Assembly (NCBI RefSeq): GCF_001580545.1
Contig: NZ_LRBG01000005.1
Location: 124,001-188,000 of the forward strand
Direction: 5' to 3'
Source of the DNA: Paraburkholderia monticola
GTDB lineage: Bacteria; Pseudomonadota; Gammaproteobacteria; Burkholderiales; Burkholderiaceae
Length of the DNA stretch: 64,000 nt
Shown here: piece by piece, positions 1 to 9,304 of the stretch
How positions within the stretch are numbered: position 1 is the stretch's first letter
How the letters are laid out: each line of letters starts with the position of its first letter
The notes under the pieces: model-generated
Databases searched by the model: none
Told to the model about the DNA's origin: nothing
What the model saw: the letters and a program-made list of their open reading frames with translations, nothing else
Position numbers and translations under genes: made by a program

Positions 1-1120
1 AGGCGACCAGCGAGCCCGCGCCCGAACCCCGGCCCGGACCGACCGGCACGCCATTGTTTTTCGCCCAGTTGATGAAGTCCGCCACGATCAGGAAGTAGCC
101 CGGAAAGCCCATCTTGATGATCGTGCCGCACTCGAATTCGAGGCGCTGGTAGTAAGTGGCGCGTTGCGCGTCGCGCTCGGCCTCGTCCGGATACAGTTGT
201 TCGAGCCGCTTTTCGAGACCTTCTTTCGACAGCTGCACGAGGTAGTCGTCGAGCGACATGCCATCGGGTGTCGGAAAGAGCGGCAGCTTCGGCTTGCCGA
301 GTTCGAGCGTCAGATTGCAGCGCCTGGCGATCTGCACCGTGTTCGCGAGCGCCGACGGAATGTCCGCGAACAGTTCGGCCATTTCCTGTTGCGAGCGGAA
401 ATACTGCTCGGACGTAAAGCGCTTCTGGCGACGCGGATTCGCGAGAATATCGCCTTCGGAAATACACACGCGCGCTTCGTGCGCGGTGAAGTCGTCCGGC
501 GTCATGAACTGCATCGGGTGCGTCGCGACGACCGGCAGTTTCAGCGATGCCGCGAGCGCGACCGCCTGCTGCACGTACTGCTCGCCGCCCGGTTGACCGC
601 AGCGCTGCAGCTCGATATAGAAGCCGCCCGGGAACACCTTCGCCCAATGCCGCGCGTTGCGCTTGGCCGCCTCTTCGTTGCCGGCCGCCAGCGCGAGGCC
701 GATGTCGCCCTGCTGCGCGCCCGACAACGCGAGCAACCCTTCGCCGAGACCGGATTCGAGCCAGCCGGCTTCGACTTCCGCGCGACCGCGATACTGGTTC
801 GTCAGCGACGCCTTGCTGAGCAATTCGCAGAGGTTCAGGTAGCCGCGCCGGTCTTTGACCAGCAGCAGCAGACGCGAAGGCTTATCGCGGTCGTCCGGAT
901 TGGTGATCCAGACGTCGCAGCCGGCAATGGGTTTGACGCCTTTGCCACGCGCTTCCTTGTAGAAACGCACGAGGCCGAATGCGTTGCCGAGGTCGGTGAG
1001 CGCGAGCGCGCCCTGACCGTCTTTGGCCGCCGCCGCGACGATGTCGTCGAGACGCACAATGCCGTCGGCAATCGAGAATTCGGAGTGAACGCGGAGATGG
1101 ACGAAGCGGGGATCTGACAT
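1..1120 (-). CDS. dnaE: DNA polymerase III subunit alpha, 5' part (truncated by window edge)
   Basis: Catalytic alpha subunit of the replicative polymerase holoenzyme. The first 373 codons are visible and the gene runs off the left edge. The protein starts [16 protein letters not shown], typical of the N-terminal PHP domain, and continues through the PHP region ([31 protein letters not shown]). Near the edge it reaches the start of the polymerase core with the [13 protein letters not shown] motif. The start at 1120 gives the family N-terminus. It is divergent from trhO, with a repeat-containing 346-bp spacer between them. The reading frame is intact throughout the visible part. Confidence 0.96.
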   Translation of the reverse strand, partial: MSDPRFVHLRVHSEFSIADGIVRLDDIVAAAAKDGQGALALTDLGNAFGLVRFYKEARGKGVKPIAGCDVWITNPDDRDKPSRLLLLVKDRRGYLNLCELLSKASLTNQYRGRAEVEAGWLESGLGEGLLALSGAQQGDIGLALAAGNEEAAKRNARHWAKVFPGGFYIELQRCGQPGGEQYVQQAVALAASLKLPVVATHPMQFMTPDDFTAHEARVCISEGDILANPRRQKRFTSEQYFRSQQEMAELFADIPSALANTVQIARRCNLTLELGKPKLPLFPTPDGMSLDDYLVQLSKEGLEKRLEQLYPDEAERDAQRATYYQRLEFECGTIIKMGFPGYFLIVADFINWAKNNGVPVGPGRGSGAGSLVA

Positions 1121-1169
1121 GGGCGACATTGTAACCCCACCCTCGCGCGGATTTCAGGTCAAAACGGCG

Positions 1170-1245
1170 CGTTGGCCATCCGGCCAGGACGCGCTCGGCG
1201 AGCGCGCTGTTTGCGCTAGCGCAACCCGTTGGCCATTCGGCCAGG
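1170..1245. repeat. 19-bp direct repeat pair flanking a perfect 14-bp palindrome
   Basis: Copies of CGTTGGCCATYCGGCCAGG lie at 1170-1188 and 1227-1245 with a single C/T difference. Between them, at 1211-1224, is the perfect palindrome TTGCGCTAGCGCAA. Each direct-repeat copy is itself partly palindromic (GGCC ... GGCC). The position between divergent dnaE and trhO suggests a protein-binding region; no known operator is recognised. Confidence 0.7.
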
Positions 1246-1353
1246 GCGGGCAAAATGCCGGGTTGAGGGATAATAGCGGTTTCGCCTGTTTCGACGTGGC
1301 CATCTCCCTGGCAAAGTGCGCGGCAAACCCCGCGCCAAATCACGGGTCTTATG

Positions 1354-1409
1354 GGGGACGTAACAGCGGGGACGTAACAGCGGGGGACGCAACAGTGGCG
1401 GACGCAACC
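1354..1409. repeat. 14-15 bp tandem repeat, four degenerate copies
   Basis: The unit GGGGACGTAACAGC occurs at 1354-1367 and 1368-1381, followed by GGGGGACGCAACAGT at 1382-1396 and a degraded GGCGGACGCAACC. It lies about 60 bp upstream of the trhO start codon. The first two copies are identical and the later ones diverge, as expected from slippage followed by decay. Confidence 0.75.
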
Positions 1410-1466
1410 GCGACTACGCCACCCGCCGTCCCTCGCCACGCCGGCCATCTTTACCGCTGGACACAC

Positions 1467-2330
1467 ATGAGTATCGTCAATCTCTCCGCGTATCAATTCG
1501 CGACCATCGAAGACACCGCCGCGTGGCGCCCGCTCGTCACCGAGCGCTGCAATGCGCTCGGCCTGCGCGGCACCATCCTGCTCGCGCCCGAAGGTATCAA
1601 CCTGTTTACCGCCGGCACCCGCGAGAACACCGACGCGTTCATCGACTACATCCGCCACGATCCGCTGTTCGAAGGCAAGTTCGCGAACCTGCAGTTCAAG
1701 GAAAGCCTGTCGGATTCGCAGCCCTTCACGCGCATGCTGGTCAAGCTCAAGCGCGAAATCATCACGATGAAAAAGCCGGCAATCCGCCCCGAGCTCGGCC
1801 GCGCGCCGTTCGTCGACGCACCCACGCTGAAGAGCTGGCTCGACCGCGGTCATGATGACGAAGGCCGCCCCGTCGTGATGCTCGACACGCGCAACGCGTT
1901 CGAAGTCGATGTCGGCACATTCGAGAACGCACTCGACTATCGCATCACGAAATTCAGCGAGTTCCCCGAGGTGATCGAGAACAACCGTGCCGACCTCGAA
2001 GGCAAGACGGTCGTCTCGTTCTGCACGGGCGGCATCCGCTGCGAGAAGGCCGCGATCCACATGAAGGAGGTCGGCATCGAGAACGTGTACCAGCTCGAAG
2101 GCGGCATCCTCAAATACTTCGAGGAAGTGGGCGGCGCGCACTATCACGGCGACTGCTTCGTGTTCGACTATCGCACGGCGCTGAATCCGCAACTCGAACC
2201 GACCGCGACCCGGCAATGCTTCGGCTGCCGTGCGGTGGTCACGCCCGAGCAACAGCAATCGCCGATGTATGTCGCGGGCAAAACCTGTCCGGCGTGCCAT
2301 CCGGACAGCAAGGCCGCGTGCGCCGCGTAA
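1467..2330 (+). CDS. trhO: tRNA uridine(34) 5-hydroxylase TrhO (YceA, rhodanese-domain)
   Basis: Predicted O2-dependent hydroxylase that makes 5-hydroxyuridine at the wobble position of tRNA. The 287-aa protein starts [16 protein letters not shown]. It has an N-terminal ferredoxin-like region ([18 protein letters not shown]), a central rhodanese domain with the catalytic loop [14 protein letters not shown], and a C-terminal Cys-rich tail (CFGCRAVV ... CPACH). The frame stays open further upstream, but residues before 1467 are low-complexity and encoded by repeats, so this Met is chosen. The gene precedes gluQ, another tRNA-modification gene, by 61 bp on the same strand, suggesting co-transcription. 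Confidence 0.93.
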   Translation: MSIVNLSAYQFATIEDTAAWRPLVTERCNALGLRGTILLAPEGINLFTAGTRENTDAFIDYIRHDPLFEGKFANLQFKESLSDSQPFTRMLVKLKREIITMKKPAIRPELGRAPFVDAPTLKSWLDRGHDDEGRPVVMLDTRNAFEVDVGTFENALDYRITKFSEFPEVIENNRADLEGKTVVSFCTGGIRCEKAAIHMKEVGIENVYQLEGGILKYFEEVGGAHYHGDCFVFDYRTALNPQLEPTATRQCFGCRAVVTPEQQQSPMYVAGKTCPACHPDSKAACAA

Positions 2331-2391
2331 TGGAAACCGCGGTGGCCTGGGTGGCCAGCCGCGCCGCCGTATCCCCTCTCATCCTCAACCC

Positions 2392-3279
2392 ATGACCTAT
2401 CGCGGACGCTTCGCGCCGTCGCCGACCGGGCCGCTGCATTTCGGCTCGCTGGTCAGCGCGCTCGCGAGCTGGCTCGACGCGCGCGCGCATCGCGGGGCGT
2501 GGCTCGTGCGCGTCGAGGATATCGACGGACCGCGCACGGTGCCCGGTGCCGCCGAGGACATCCTCGCGACCCTCGATCGCTTCGGCATGCGCGCCGACGA
2601 AACGCCGGTCTGGCAAAGCCAGCGAACGGCGCGCTATCAGCAGGCGCTGGAGCAGTTGAAAACGACGGGGCTCGTCTATCCGTGCGGCTGCACGCGCAAG
2701 GAAATCGCCGATTCGCTGTTGCACGCGCACGCGCGCAACACGACGCTCGCCTACCCCGGCACGTGCCGCATGGGTTTGCATGGCAAGCCGGCGCGCGCCT
2801 GGCGCCTGCGCGTGCCCGACGGCGAGGCCGCCGTCATCAGGTTCGACGACCGCTGGCAGGGCCCGCAGACGCAAAACCTCGCGACCGAGGTCGGCGACTT
2901 CGTGCTGCGTCGCGCGGACGATCAGTGGGCCTATCAGCTCGCGGTGGTGGTGGACGATGCGGACGCGGGCATCACGCACATCGTGCGTGGCGTGGATCTG
3001 ATGGATTCGACGGCGCGGCAGATTTATCTGCAGCGTTGTCTGGGCGTCGCGACGCCCGAGTATCTGCATGTGCCGGTCGTCACGAACGAGCACGGCGAGA
3101 AGCTGAGCAAGCAGAACGGCGCGACCGCGCTCGATAGCGACCAGCCACTGGACGCGCTAGGCACGGCGGCACGGCATCTTGGGCTGGATCTCGGAAGCGA
3201 GCCACCTGCGACGCTGGAGAACTTCTACAGCGCCGCGACCGCGGCCTGGGCGAAACGGATGAAGATTCGCGCATCCTGA
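2392..3279 (+). CDS. gluQ: Glutamyl-Q tRNA(Asp) synthetase
   Basis: Truncated class I glutamyl-tRNA synthetase paralogue that attaches glutamate to queuosine-34 of tRNA-Asp. The 295-aa length lacks the anticodon-binding domain, as expected of GluQ. Visible motifs are the HIGH-equivalent [14 protein letters not shown] near the N-terminus, the zinc site (CGCTRKEI, then YPGTC) matching the Cys-Cys-Tyr-Cys ligand set of E. coli YadB, and a KMSKS-like KLSKQNGA near residue 235. The chosen start, [11 protein letters not shown], fits the family. It follows trhO in the same direction. Confidence 0.95.
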   Translation: MTYRGRFAPSPTGPLHFGSLVSALASWLDARAHRGAWLVRVEDIDGPRTVPGAAEDILATLDRFGMRADETPVWQSQRTARYQQALEQLKTTGLVYPCGCTRKEIADSLLHAHARNTTLAYPGTCRMGLHGKPARAWRLRVPDGEAAVIRFDDRWQGPQTQNLATEVGDFVLRRADDQWAYQLAVVVDDADAGITHIVRGVDLMDSTARQIYLQRCLGVATPEYLHVPVVTNEHGEKLSKQNGATALDSDQPLDALGTAARHLGLDLGSEPPATLENFYSAATAAWAKRMKIRAS

Positions 3280-3287
3280 CGATGCGC

Positions 3288-3311
3288 ATGCCCGGCGTTG
3301 CGCCCGGGCAT
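3288..3311. terminator. Hairpin between convergent gluQ and helicase genes
   Basis: A perfect 8-bp stem ATGCCCGG/CCGGGCAT with an 8-nt loop sits in the 49-bp gap between the two convergent stop codons. There is no strong T-run on either side, so termination efficiency is uncertain. Confidence 0.5.
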
Positions 3312-3328
3312 CAAGCCTGCAACCCGCC

Positions 3329-4795
3329 TTACGACGACGAAGGGGTCTTTCTCGGCATTCCGAAGCCACCGAGCAACGCGGCCAGTTGCCGCTTCGGCGC
3401 CGCCTTCTGCGGCGCGCCGTTCGCTGTAGCCATCTCCTCGACCTTGCGCATCGATGCCGGCGACGGCTCGTACGGCTTCAGGAAGAAATCGTCGACCGGC
3501 TGTGCGCGATGGTGATGCGGACGGCCATACGAACCCGACGCCCCGCCCGTGCGGCGGCGGCTGTGCTCGTCGCGCGATTCGCTGCGCTCGCGGCGCGGCG
3601 GGCGGTCCTCGTGATGATGGCGCACCGGCGTATCGACGGTCATGCGCTGCAGTTCGAGCGGCCGCTTGATCAGCTTCTCGATGTCGGCCAGCTGCTTGCG
3701 CTCGTTCGGGCTGCACAGCGACAGCGCGTCGCCCGATGCGCCCGCGCGACCCGTACGGCCGATCCGGTGCACGTAGTCTTCGGCGTTGAACGGCAGATCG
3801 AAGTTGATCACCGCCGGCAGCTCGACGATATCGAGACCACGCGCGGCGACGTCCGTCGCGACCAGTGCCTCGACTTCGCCGCGCTTGAAGGCGTCGAGCG
3901 CTTGCATGCGCTCGCTCTGCGAGCGGTCGCCGTGGATCGCGGTCGCGACCACGCCGTCGCGCTCGAGGCTGCGCGCAAGCCGGCTCGCGCCGATCTTGCT
4001 GTTGCAGAACACGATCACCTGCTTCAGGCCGCGCTCGCGGATCAACTGCACGACCGCGCCGGTCTTGTCGCCCTCGGCGACTTCATAGACGACCTGCGTG
4101 ACATTGGTCGCGGTCGAGTTGCTGCGCGCGACTTCGATGGTCTGCGGATCGCGCAGATACGTCGCGGCGAGCTTCTTGATTTCGCCGGAGAACGTCGCGG
4201 AGAACAGCAGCGTCTGGCGCTCTTTCGGCAGCAGGTTCAGGATGCGCTGCAGGTCCGGCAGGAAGCCCATGTCGAGCATGCGGTCGGCTTCGTCGAGCAC
4301 CAGCATCTGCACCTGGCCCAGGTTGGCGGTTTTCTGCTGCACGTGATCGAGCAGACGCCCCGGCGTCGCGATCAGGATTTCGACGCCGCGGCGCAGCTGA
4401 TCGGACTGCGGATTCATGTCGACGCCACCGAACACGACCGCGCTGCGCAGCGCCGTGTGCTTCGCGTACGCCTGCACGTTCGCGGCGACCTGGTCGGCGA
4501 GTTCGCGGGTCGGCGTGAGGATCAGCGCGCGCACCGGATGGCGCGCCGGCGATGCGCTCGTACTGGCCTGCGGCAGCAGACGCTGGATGATCGGCAGCGA
4601 GAAGCTCGCGGTCTTGCCAGTGCCGGTCTGCGCGGCGCCCATCACGTCACGGCCCGCCAGCACGACCGGGATCGCCTTCGCCTGGATCGGCGTGGGCGAC
4701 GTGTAGCCCGATTCCTTGATGGCCTTCAGGATGTCGGGTGCGAGGCCGAATTGATCAAAAGTCTCGGTGCTGGGCGTGACGGCTGTGTCGGACAT
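3329..4795 (-). CDS. rhlE: DEAD-box ATP-dependent RNA helicase, RhlE-like
   Basis: Predicted cytoplasmic RNA helicase for RNA remodelling or ribosome assembly. The 488-aa protein starts MSDTAVTPSTETFDQFGLAP. It shows the Q motif (FDQFGL ... GYTSPTPIQ), motif I AQTGTGKT, motif II DEAD, motif III SAT and motif VI HRIGRTGRAG. The C-terminal 110 residues are a basic, Arg/His-rich tail (RPPRRERSESRDEHSRRR) that probably binds RNA. An upstream in-frame Met would add 61 non-conserved residues, so 4795 is preferred. RhlE is the closest subfamily by the Q-motif region; another RhlE paralogue is possible. Confidence 0.92.
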   Translation of the reverse strand: MSDTAVTPSTETFDQFGLAPDILKAIKESGYTSPTPIQAKAIPVVLAGRDVMGAAQTGTGKTASFSLPIIQRLLPQASTSASPARHPVRALILTPTRELADQVAANVQAYAKHTALRSAVVFGGVDMNPQSDQLRRGVEILIATPGRLLDHVQQKTANLGQVQMLVLDEADRMLDMGFLPDLQRILNLLPKERQTLLFSATFSGEIKKLAATYLRDPQTIEVARSNSTATNVTQVVYEVAEGDKTGAVVQLIRERGLKQVIVFCNSKIGASRLARSLERDGVVATAIHGDRSQSERMQALDAFKRGEVEALVATDVAARGLDIVELPAVINFDLPFNAEDYVHRIGRTGRAGASGDALSLCSPNERKQLADIEKLIKRPLELQRMTVDTPVRHHHEDRPPRRERSESRDEHSRRRTGGASGSYGRPHHHRAQPVDDFFLKPYEPSPASMRKVEEMATANGAPQKAAPKRQLAALLGGFGMPRKTPSSS

Positions 4796-5172
4796 GGTGG
4801 CTTTCGCTAAAAATGCGCGTGGCGCGCTGCGCGCGGCAGCGGTCGGAACCGCGGAGGGCATCAGGATGAAGGCGGAGCCACGTCGTTCCGCGCGAGACCC
4901 GTTTGAGTTCGGATAATGCGGCCGGCTCCGGTTGGCGGAAACACCCGCCGAAAGCCCAGCATTGTAGCACTTCAGCAAAAACCCTCATGGCGGCCGGCTG
5001 GCGGCTGGCTCGCGGCCCGCGGCCGTCGCTCCGCTCGCAGCGTAGTGCGCACAGACGACAGTGGCGTGACAGCCGGGCGCCCTGGCGGGGCGGTGCCCGC
5101 CATTCGTCGGAACGTTCGCGCGGTCCCCACCGCAAGGCGCCGGCCGCCGCCGCTCACCTCAGCTCGACCCCG

Positions 5173-6609
5173 TTACCACGTCTCGCGCATCACCATCAGC
5201 CGCATCTCGGTCATGTCTTCGATCGCATAGCGCACACCCTCGCGCCCGAGCCCCGAATCCTTGACCCCGCCATACGGCATGTTGTCGACGCGGAACGATG
5301 GCACGTCGTTGATCACGACGCCGCCCACTTCGAGCGCATCCCACGCGCGATGCGCGTGCGCGAGCGAATCGGTAAATATGCCGGCCTGCAGGCCGAAGTC
5401 GCTGTCGTTGACCTGCGCGAGCGCCGCCTCGAAATCGTCGAAACGCTCGAGTATCGCGACCGGCCCGAACGCTTCCTTACGATACAGATCGGTGTCGCGC
5501 TTCACGCCTTCGAGCAGGGTCGCCTCGAACATCGCGCCGTCGACCTTGCCGCCCGCGACGATTTTCGCGCCCGCCTGCACGGCGCCGTCCATCCAGCCGG
5601 CGAGCCGTTTCGCTTCCGATTCCGAGATCATCGGTCCGACGAAGGTCTTTTCGTTCTTCGGATCGCCCATCACGAGCGACTTCGTCTTCGCGATCAGCTT
5701 CTCGCGCAGCGCGTCGTAGACGCTCGCATGCGCGAGAATCCGCTGCACGCCGATGCAACTTTGCCCCGACTGATAGAACGCGCCGAACGCGAGCCGCTCG
5801 ACCACGTAGTCGAGCTTGCCGCCCTGATCGCCGTCGACGATCGCGGCCGCGTTGCCGCCCAGCTCCAGAATCACCTTCTTCTTGCCGGCTTTCCTCTTCA
5901 ACTCCCAGCCGACCGCGGGCGAGCCGGTAAACGACAGCAGCTTGAAGCGCTCGTCGGTCGTGAACAGGTCGGCGCCGTCGCGATGCGCGGGCAGGATCGA
6001 GAACGCGCCCTTCGGCAGATCGGTTTCCGCGAGGATCTCGCCCATGATCAGCGCCCCGACCGGCGTGCGGCTCGCCGGCTTAAGCACGAACGGCACGCCC
6101 GCCGCGATCGCCGGGGCGACCTTGTGCGCGGTCAGGTTCAGCGGGAAATTGAACGGCGAGATGAACGAGCACGGCCCGATCGGCACGCGCTTCACATAGC
6201 CGTGGTAACCGTTCGCGCGCGGCGAAATCTCCAGATTGATGATCTCGCCGTCGATCCGCACGCTCTCCTCCGCGGCGACCTTGAACGTATCGATCAGCCG
6301 CGTGACTTCGCCCTTCGAATCGTTGATCGGCTTGCCCGCCTCGATGCACAGCGCGAGCGCGAGTTCGTCGTAGCGCTCGCGAAAGCGCTTCACGCAGTGC
6401 TCCAGCACCGCCTGGCGCTTGAACGGCGGGTAGGCGCGCATCGCCGGCATCGCGTCGACCGCGTGGCCGATAGCCTTGTCGATCGCGGCCGCGTCGGCCA
6501 TCGCGACGCGCGTGGCGACTTCGCCGCTGAATTTGTCGGTGACTTCGAGATCGGTGTTGGCCGCCACCGGCTCGTTGGCGAGGTAGTACGGATAGGTTTT
6601 CTGCAACAT
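5173..6609 (-). CDS. NAD(P)-dependent aldehyde dehydrogenase
   Basis: ALDH-superfamily enzyme oxidising an aldehyde to the acid; the substrate is not evident. The 478-aa protein shows the cofactor region (PFNFPLNLTAHKVAPA and SFTGSPAVGWEL), the general-base loop LELGGNAA and the catalytic Cys in SGQSCIGVQRI. The start MLQKTYPYYLANEP is preceded by an AGGAG Shine-Dalgarno sequence at good spacing. It lies 32 bp downstream of the thiamine-diphosphate enzyme gene on the same strand, so the two are probably co-transcribed and may act on linked metabolites. Sequence alone does not separate lactaldehyde-, glyceraldehyde- or semialdehyde-type activity. Confidence 0.9.
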   Translation of the reverse strand: MLQKTYPYYLANEPVAANTDLEVTDKFSGEVATRVAMADAAAIDKAIGHAVDAMPAMRAYPPFKRQAVLEHCVKRFRERYDELALALCIEAGKPINDSKGEVTRLIDTFKVAAEESVRIDGEIINLEISPRANGYHGYVKRVPIGPCSFISPFNFPLNLTAHKVAPAIAAGVPFVLKPASRTPVGALIMGEILAETDLPKGAFSILPAHRDGADLFTTDERFKLLSFTGSPAVGWELKRKAGKKKVILELGGNAAAIVDGDQGGKLDYVVERLAFGAFYQSGQSCIGVQRILAHASVYDALREKLIAKTKSLVMGDPKNEKTFVGPMISESEAKRLAGWMDGAVQAGAKIVAGGKVDGAMFEATLLEGVKRDTDLYRKEAFGPVAILERFDDFEAALAQVNDSDFGLQAGIFTDSLAHAHRAWDALEVGGVVINDVPSFRVDNMPYGGVKDSGLGREGVRYAIEDMTEMRLMVMRETW

Positions 6610-6641
6610 GTCGCTCTCTCCTGGATTCGCTGCACAGAGGC

Positions 6642-8294
6642 TCAAAGCTGCGCGGACAACCGCTTGATCTCGCGATTGAGCACGCGCTCGTTGTCCGAAT
6701 AGTCGATCGGCACGTCGATCACGTGCACGCCCGGTGTCGCGAAGCACTCGCGCAGCAGCGGCGCGAACTGTTCGGCCGCCTCGACCCGATGCCCCTGCGC
6801 GCCATAGCTTTGCGCGTACGCGACGAAGTCGGGATTCGCAAGCGTCATGCCGTAGTCCGGGAAATTCATGTTCTCCTGCTTCCAGCGGATCATGCCGAAC
6901 GCGTCGTCGCGCAGAATCAGGACCACCAGATCGAGCTTCAGGCGCACCGCCGTTTCGAGCTCCTGCGAGTTCATCATGAAGCCGCCGTCGCCGCACACGG
7001 CGATCACCCTGCGCTCCGGATGCACGATCTTGCTCGCGATCGCCGACGGCAGCCCCGCGCCCATCGACGCCAGCGCGTTGTCGAGCAGCAGCGAGTTCGG
7101 CTCGTGGGCGCGGTAGTAGCGCGCGAACCAGATCTTGTACATGCCGTTATCCAGACACACGATGCCGTCGACCGGCGTGGTCTCGTAGACGTCGTTGACG
7201 ATCCGCACCGGGTACATCGGAAAGCGGTCGTCGTGCTGGCCCTTCACCAGATGCGCCTCGAAGTGCTCCTTGATCTCCTTGAAGCGCGTGAAGTCCCAAT
7301 GCTCCTGACGCGTCTTCAGGCTCTCCTTCAGTTGCCACACCGCGTTGGCGATATCGCCGACCACTTCGATCTGCGGGAAATACACCGGATCGACTTCGGC
7401 GCCGAGGAAGTTCACGTGGATCACGGTCTTCTCGCCCGCCTCGCCGCTGCGCATGAAGAAGGGCGGCTTTTCGATCACGTCGTGACCGACATTGATGATG
7501 CAGTCCGCGAGCTCGATCGCGCGGTGTACGAAGTCGCCGTCGGAGAGCGTCGCGTTGCCGAGCCACATCGGATGCGATTCGTCGATCACCCCCTTGCCCA
7601 TCTGCGTCGTGAAGAACGGAATGCCGATCTGGTCGACGAACTCGCGCAGCATCTTCGTCGTGGTCTTGCGATTGCCGCCCGCGCCGATCATCAGCAGCGG
7701 ATGCTTCGCTGCGGTGATCGCCTCGACCGCCCGCGCGACCGCCTTCTCCTCGGCGACCGGACGGCGGCTGAAACTCTTCGGAATCGGCTTGCCGTCGCCC
7801 TCCTCGTGCGCGACGTCTTCCGGCAGTTCGAGGTGCGTGGCGCCGGGCCGCTCCTCCTCGGCGCGGCGCACCGCCTCGCGCACCGCCGCCGGAATATTGC
7901 CGATCGACACGATCTGCCGCGTGTACTTGGTGAGCGGCTCCATCATCCGCACCACGTCGACGATCTGAAAGTGCCCCTGCTTGCTCGATTTGATCGGCTT
8001 CTGGCCCGTGACCATCAGCATCGGCATGCCGCCCAACTGCGCGTAGGCGGCCGCGGTCACGAAGTTGGTCGCGCCGGGGCCGAGCGTCGCCAGACAGACT
8101 CCGGTGCGGCCGGTGAGCCGTCCGTAGGTGGCGGCCATGAAGCCGGCCGCCTGTTCGTGGCGTGTGAGGATCAGACGGATTTTCGAGCGGCGCAGCGACT
8201 CGAGCAGATCGAGATTTTCTTCACCGGGGATGCCGAACACGTACTCGACACCATCGGCTTCCAGCGATTTGACGAACAGGTCCGATGCTTTCAT
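6642..8294 (-). CDS. Thiamine-diphosphate enzyme, acetolactate synthase large-subunit type
   Basis: Predicted ThDP-dependent enzyme condensing two pyruvates to acetolactate or a related 2-oxoacid reaction. The 550-aa protein has the N-terminal pyrimidine-binding domain (GIPGEENLDLLESL), the catalytic Glu in LTRHEQAAGFMAATYG, LGPGATNFVTAAAYA, and the ThDP/Mg2+ motif GDGGFMMNSQELETAVRL. No regulatory small-subunit gene is nearby, which favours a catabolic AlsS-like or other specialised enzyme over biosynthetic IlvB. The start MKASDLFVKSLEADGVE matches the family; the frame extends upstream without conservation. It heads a two-gene unit with the aldehyde dehydrogenase. Confidence 0.9.
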   Translation of the reverse strand: MKASDLFVKSLEADGVEYVFGIPGEENLDLLESLRRSKIRLILTRHEQAAGFMAATYGRLTGRTGVCLATLGPGATNFVTAAAYAQLGGMPMLMVTGQKPIKSSKQGHFQIVDVVRMMEPLTKYTRQIVSIGNIPAAVREAVRRAEEERPGATHLELPEDVAHEEGDGKPIPKSFSRRPVAEEKAVARAVEAITAAKHPLLMIGAGGNRKTTTKMLREFVDQIGIPFFTTQMGKGVIDESHPMWLGNATLSDGDFVHRAIELADCIINVGHDVIEKPPFFMRSGEAGEKTVIHVNFLGAEVDPVYFPQIEVVGDIANAVWQLKESLKTRQEHWDFTRFKEIKEHFEAHLVKGQHDDRFPMYPVRIVNDVYETTPVDGIVCLDNGMYKIWFARYYRAHEPNSLLLDNALASMGAGLPSAIASKIVHPERRVIAVCGDGGFMMNSQELETAVRLKLDLVVLILRDDAFGMIRWKQENMNFPDYGMTLANPDFVAYAQSYGAQGHRVEAAEQFAPLLRECFATPGVHVIDVPIDYSDNERVLNREIKRLSAQL

Positions 8295-8522
8295 TGAGGG
8301 TCTCGCTTGATGACGCGGGGTTTGCTGCACCCGCTGTTGCACCACTAGGGTCCGGAACCGGACGATCGAAGACGACAACGACGGCCGCGCGCGAAACACG
8401 GCATTGCGACGACACTGCGCGCGTGGCATGACAGACGGCATGGCGAACGCCATGCGGGACAGCTTACTACTCGAACGGAATCGATGTGCGCGAGCGGACA
8501 GGGCCGCGCGGGGGATGGGGAG

Positions 8523-8906
8523 TCAGCGGATCACGGTCACGCAGTCGGACAACAAGGGCGGCGCGTTCTCGCCGCTCGTCAGGTCATACAGATTGGCGCG
8601 CGGACCCTTGGTCCACCACGTATAGCTGCCGGCCTGGTACTTCACGCCGGACGCCGATATCGTGTTGACGAACAGCATCGACGTGCCTTTCACCGGCAGC
8701 ACGGCGAAGCTCTGTCCGTTCTGGGCGTTCCAGTAAGTGACCTGCAGAACCTTGCCGGTCGCGCACGTGTATTTGCGCGTCTGGTGGTTCTTGCCCTCGA
8801 TGTGCTTGAACTGCAGCGGCGCGGCCGATGCGCTGCCGGACGATGCCGCCGCCCAGGCGACCGCCGATACTGCCGCCGTGAGGATTGCAACACGCCATGT
8901 CTTCAT
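8523..8906 (-). CDS. Periplasmic inhibitor of c-type lysozyme (MliC/PliC family)
   Basis: Small secreted protein predicted to protect peptidoglycan from c-type lysozyme. It is 127 aa with a Sec signal peptide (MKTWRVAILTAAVSAVAWAA ... SASA cleavage near residue 28) and no lipobox Cys, so it resembles periplasmic PliC rather than membrane-anchored MliC. The mature part carries the family pattern YTCATGKVLQVTYWN and GVKYQAGSYTWWTKG, with two Cys likely forming a disulphide (YTC ... SDC). A GAGGTG ribosome-binding site precedes the start. It seems monocistronic. Confidence 0.88.
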   Translation of the reverse strand: MKTWRVAILTAAVSAVAWAAASSGSASAAPLQFKHIEGKNHQTRKYTCATGKVLQVTYWNAQNGQSFAVLPVKGTSMLFVNTISASGVKYQAGSYTWWTKGPRANLYDLTSGENAPPLLSDCVTVIR

Positions 8907-8974
8907 CGAACACCTCGATTGTTGCGGGGGCAGGCACGCAAGGCCGGTTACAGACGAGTCACGCTCAGCTCACT

Positions 8975-9007
8975 GACAGCTCGACGACAACTCAACGACA
9001 GCTCAAG
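8975..9007. repeat. 11-bp tandem repeat, three copies, spanning a stop codon
   Basis: Three consecutive 11-mers (GACAGCTCGAC, GACAACTCAAC, GACAGCTCAAG) cover the last bases and stop codon of the small minus-strand lipoprotein gene (stop at 9003-9005). Because 11 is not a multiple of three, each copy shifts phase. Confidence 0.75.
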
Positions 9008-9215
9008 GATCGATCACATTGGCACACGCATCGGTCGGCGCGGCGGCGACGTGCCCGACGACCGGCACGATCTTCAGTCCCGCCGACGCGACCCGGCACG
9101 GCGCGGCCGCGAGCCCGCAGCCGCTGATGCCGGCACACAGCGCGAACACCACGCCGAGCGCGCCGACACGGCCAGGCACGCCGCGCCAAAAATTGCCGCG
9201 AGTCTCGAGCGCCAT
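9003..9215 (-). CDS. Small lipoprotein, DUF6726-like
   Basis: A 70-aa protein (MALETRGNFWRGVPGRVGAL) with a basic N-region, a hydrophobic segment and a lipobox-like ISGC at about residue 32, followed by the short conserved tail GLAAAPCRVASAGLKIVPVV and GHVAAAPTDACANVID. This pattern recurs in small Burkholderiales lipoproteins that I recall as DUF6726; function unknown. It would be anchored in the outer or inner membrane, with two Cys after the lipobox. A longer frame in the same phase covers purT antisense-free sequence but has no family support. The stop codon lies inside a tandem repeat. Confidence 0.75.
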   Translation of the reverse strand: MALETRGNFWRGVPGRVGALGVVFALCAGISGCGLAAAPCRVASAGLKIVPVVGHVAAAPTDACANVIDP

Positions 9216-9304
9216 ACGATCCCCTACTCCGATTGCTTTGCTTCGATCAGATAAACCGAATGCGGCGGGCGCTGCGGTCTGCGTCCCGCAGATTTTGCGC
9301 CGCG

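Larger units (their letters stand above)
1121..1466. other. Divergent dnaE/trhO intergenic region with repeats
   Basis: This 346-bp region separates two divergent genes and should hold both promoters; I could not pick a convincing -35/-10 pair. It is dominated by two repeat structures annotated separately: a repeat-palindrome-repeat element (1170-1245) and a short tandem repeat (1354-1409). An open frame runs through it in phase with trhO, but it has no family similarity and includes the repeats, so I treat it as non-coding. Confidence 0.6.

Noticed and set aside
4796..4978. Extended N-terminus of the DEAD-box helicase
   Set aside because: The extra 61 residues are not helicase-like, and the family start MSDTAVTP with Q motif fits 4795.
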